Source of the DNA: an uncultured Gemmatimonadota bacterium
Lineage (GTDB): Bacteria; Gemmatimonadota; Gemmatimonadetes; Gemmatimonadales; Gemmatimonadaceae
DNA: 7,149 nt
Assembly (NCBI GenBank): GCA_946479895.1
Contig: CAMLHT010000203.1
Span: 1-7,149, forward strand
Direction: 5' to 3'
Shown: one piece after another, positions 6,503 to 7,149 of the stretch
Layout: the number at the start of each line of letters is the position of its first letter
How positions within the stretch are numbered: the first letter of the stretch is position 1
Program-made: the position numbers and the translations under genes
The notes under the pieces: model-generated
What the model saw: only the letters and a program-made list of their open reading frames with translations
Told to the model about the DNA's origin: nothing
The model's database searches: none

Positions 6503-7149
6503 CGAAGGTCTCCCGCGTGGCAGGTGAGTGAACGAAGGCGTTCCGCCGCGACGCCGCGCTCGACGATGCGCCCCTCCTCGAGGACGAGGATCTGGTCGGC
6601 GCTGGCGATCGTGCTCAGCCGGTGGGCGATCACGAACGTCGTCCGCCCGTGCCTGAGCGAGCGCAGCCCGTCGCGGATCAGCGCCTCGCTCTCCGAATCC
6701 AGGCTCGAGGTCGCCTCGTCGAGAATGAGAATGCTCGGATCGGCCAGGATCGCCCGCGCGATCGCCACGCGCTGGCGCTGCCCCCCGCTCAAGCGCACCC
6801 CGCGCTCGCCCACCACGGTCGCGTAGCCCTCCTCGAAGCGGCCGATGAACTCGTCGCAGTGCGCCAGGTGCGCCGCCTCGCGGATCTCCGTCATCGAGGC
6901 GCCGGGCTTGGAGAAGGCGATGTTCTCGGCGATGGTGCCGTCGAAGAGGAAGTTGTCCTGGAGCACCACGCCCAGGTGCGAGCGGTAGTCGCGCAGCTTC
7001 AGCGTCGCCAGGTCCTTCCCGTCCACGAAGATCCGCCCCGACTGCGGGTGGTTGAACGCCATGATGAGGCTGATGAGCGTGCTCTTCCCCGAGCCGCTCG
7101 AGCCCACGAGCGCGGTGGTGGAGCCGGCGGGCGAATGGAAGGAGATGTC
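6499..7149 (-). CDS. ABC exporter, C-terminal nucleotide-binding domain (lasso D protein), 5' part outside the window
   Basis: These are the last 216 residues of an ABC exporter of the MsbA/ABCB fold; the frame is open to the right edge, so its membrane domain and start lie outside. An internal GTG at 7107 is not the real start because it falls inside the nucleotide-binding domain, right before the Walker A motif. In visible numbering the order is Walker A GSSGSGKST 16-24, Q-loop Gln64, signature LSGGQ 120-124, Walker B ILILDE 140-145, D-loop SSLD 148-151 and H-loop His176 (VIAHRLSTI). All catalytic residues are present, so the domain should hydrolyse ATP. Its stop overlaps the B2 start by four bases (ATGA). 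In lasso clusters such a D protein exports the mature peptide and often gives self-immunity. That role is inferred from position; the motif set alone fits any exporter of this class. Confidence 0.93.
   Translation of the reverse strand, partial: DISFHSPAGSTTALVGSSGSGKSTLISLIMAFNHPQSGRIFVDGKDLATLKLRDYRSHLGVVLQDNFLFDGTIAENIAFSKPGASMTEIREAAHLAHCDEFIGRFEEGYATVVGERGVRLSGGQRQRVAIARAILADPSILILDEATSSLDSESEALIRDGLRSLRHGRTTFVIAHRLSTIASADQILVLEEGRIVERGVAAERLRSLTCHAGDLR

Overview
The window reads as G+C-rich chromosomal DNA from a Gram-negative (diderm) bacterium: it carries a TonB-dependent outer-membrane receptor and a secreted beta-propeller, next to a lasso peptide (RiPP) biosynthetic cluster. The style of the genes would fit a Gemmatimonadota-like or related soil lineage, but that placement is a guess; the sequence alone does not fix the phylum.

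Layout. On the + strand, positions 1-3594 hold a two-gene unit: the 3' part of a TonB-dependent receptor (start lies outside the window) and, one base after its stop, a 633-residue exported protein with six Asp-box (BNR) repeats. Positions 3595-3765 are a tail-to-tail gap with no gene but two clear inverted repeats, one behind each converging unit. On the - strand, from the right edge to 3766, lies a single tight gene string: an ABC exporter (only its nucleotide-binding domain is in the window), a lasso leader peptidase (B2, transglutaminase-like), a lasso cyclase (asparagine synthetase-like, C), and two tandem 50-residue lasso precursor peptides (A2 then A1), each behind a perfect AGGAGG site. 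The precursor genes are short and easily missed: A2 has no counterpart among longer reading frames, and A1 can be mis-started 12 codons upstream.

How the genes work together. The B2 protease cuts the leader from the precursor, the cyclase uses ATP to join the new N-terminus to an acidic side chain in the ring, and the ABC protein exports the product. Aligning the two precursors without gaps gives 24 of 50 identical positions. It also gives one consistent register: leader Thr23 at core position -2, core of 26 residues starting with Ile or Val, and Glu at core position 8 as ring acceptor. The most interesting features are the non-glycine first core residue, the shared ring pattern and shared C-terminal GAxDxGFGL tail around a variable loop, the precursors-last gene order, and the absence of a recognisable PqqD-like (B1/RRE) leader-binding gene in the window. 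Whether the TonB receptor and propeller protein have anything to do with the lasso peptides is open.
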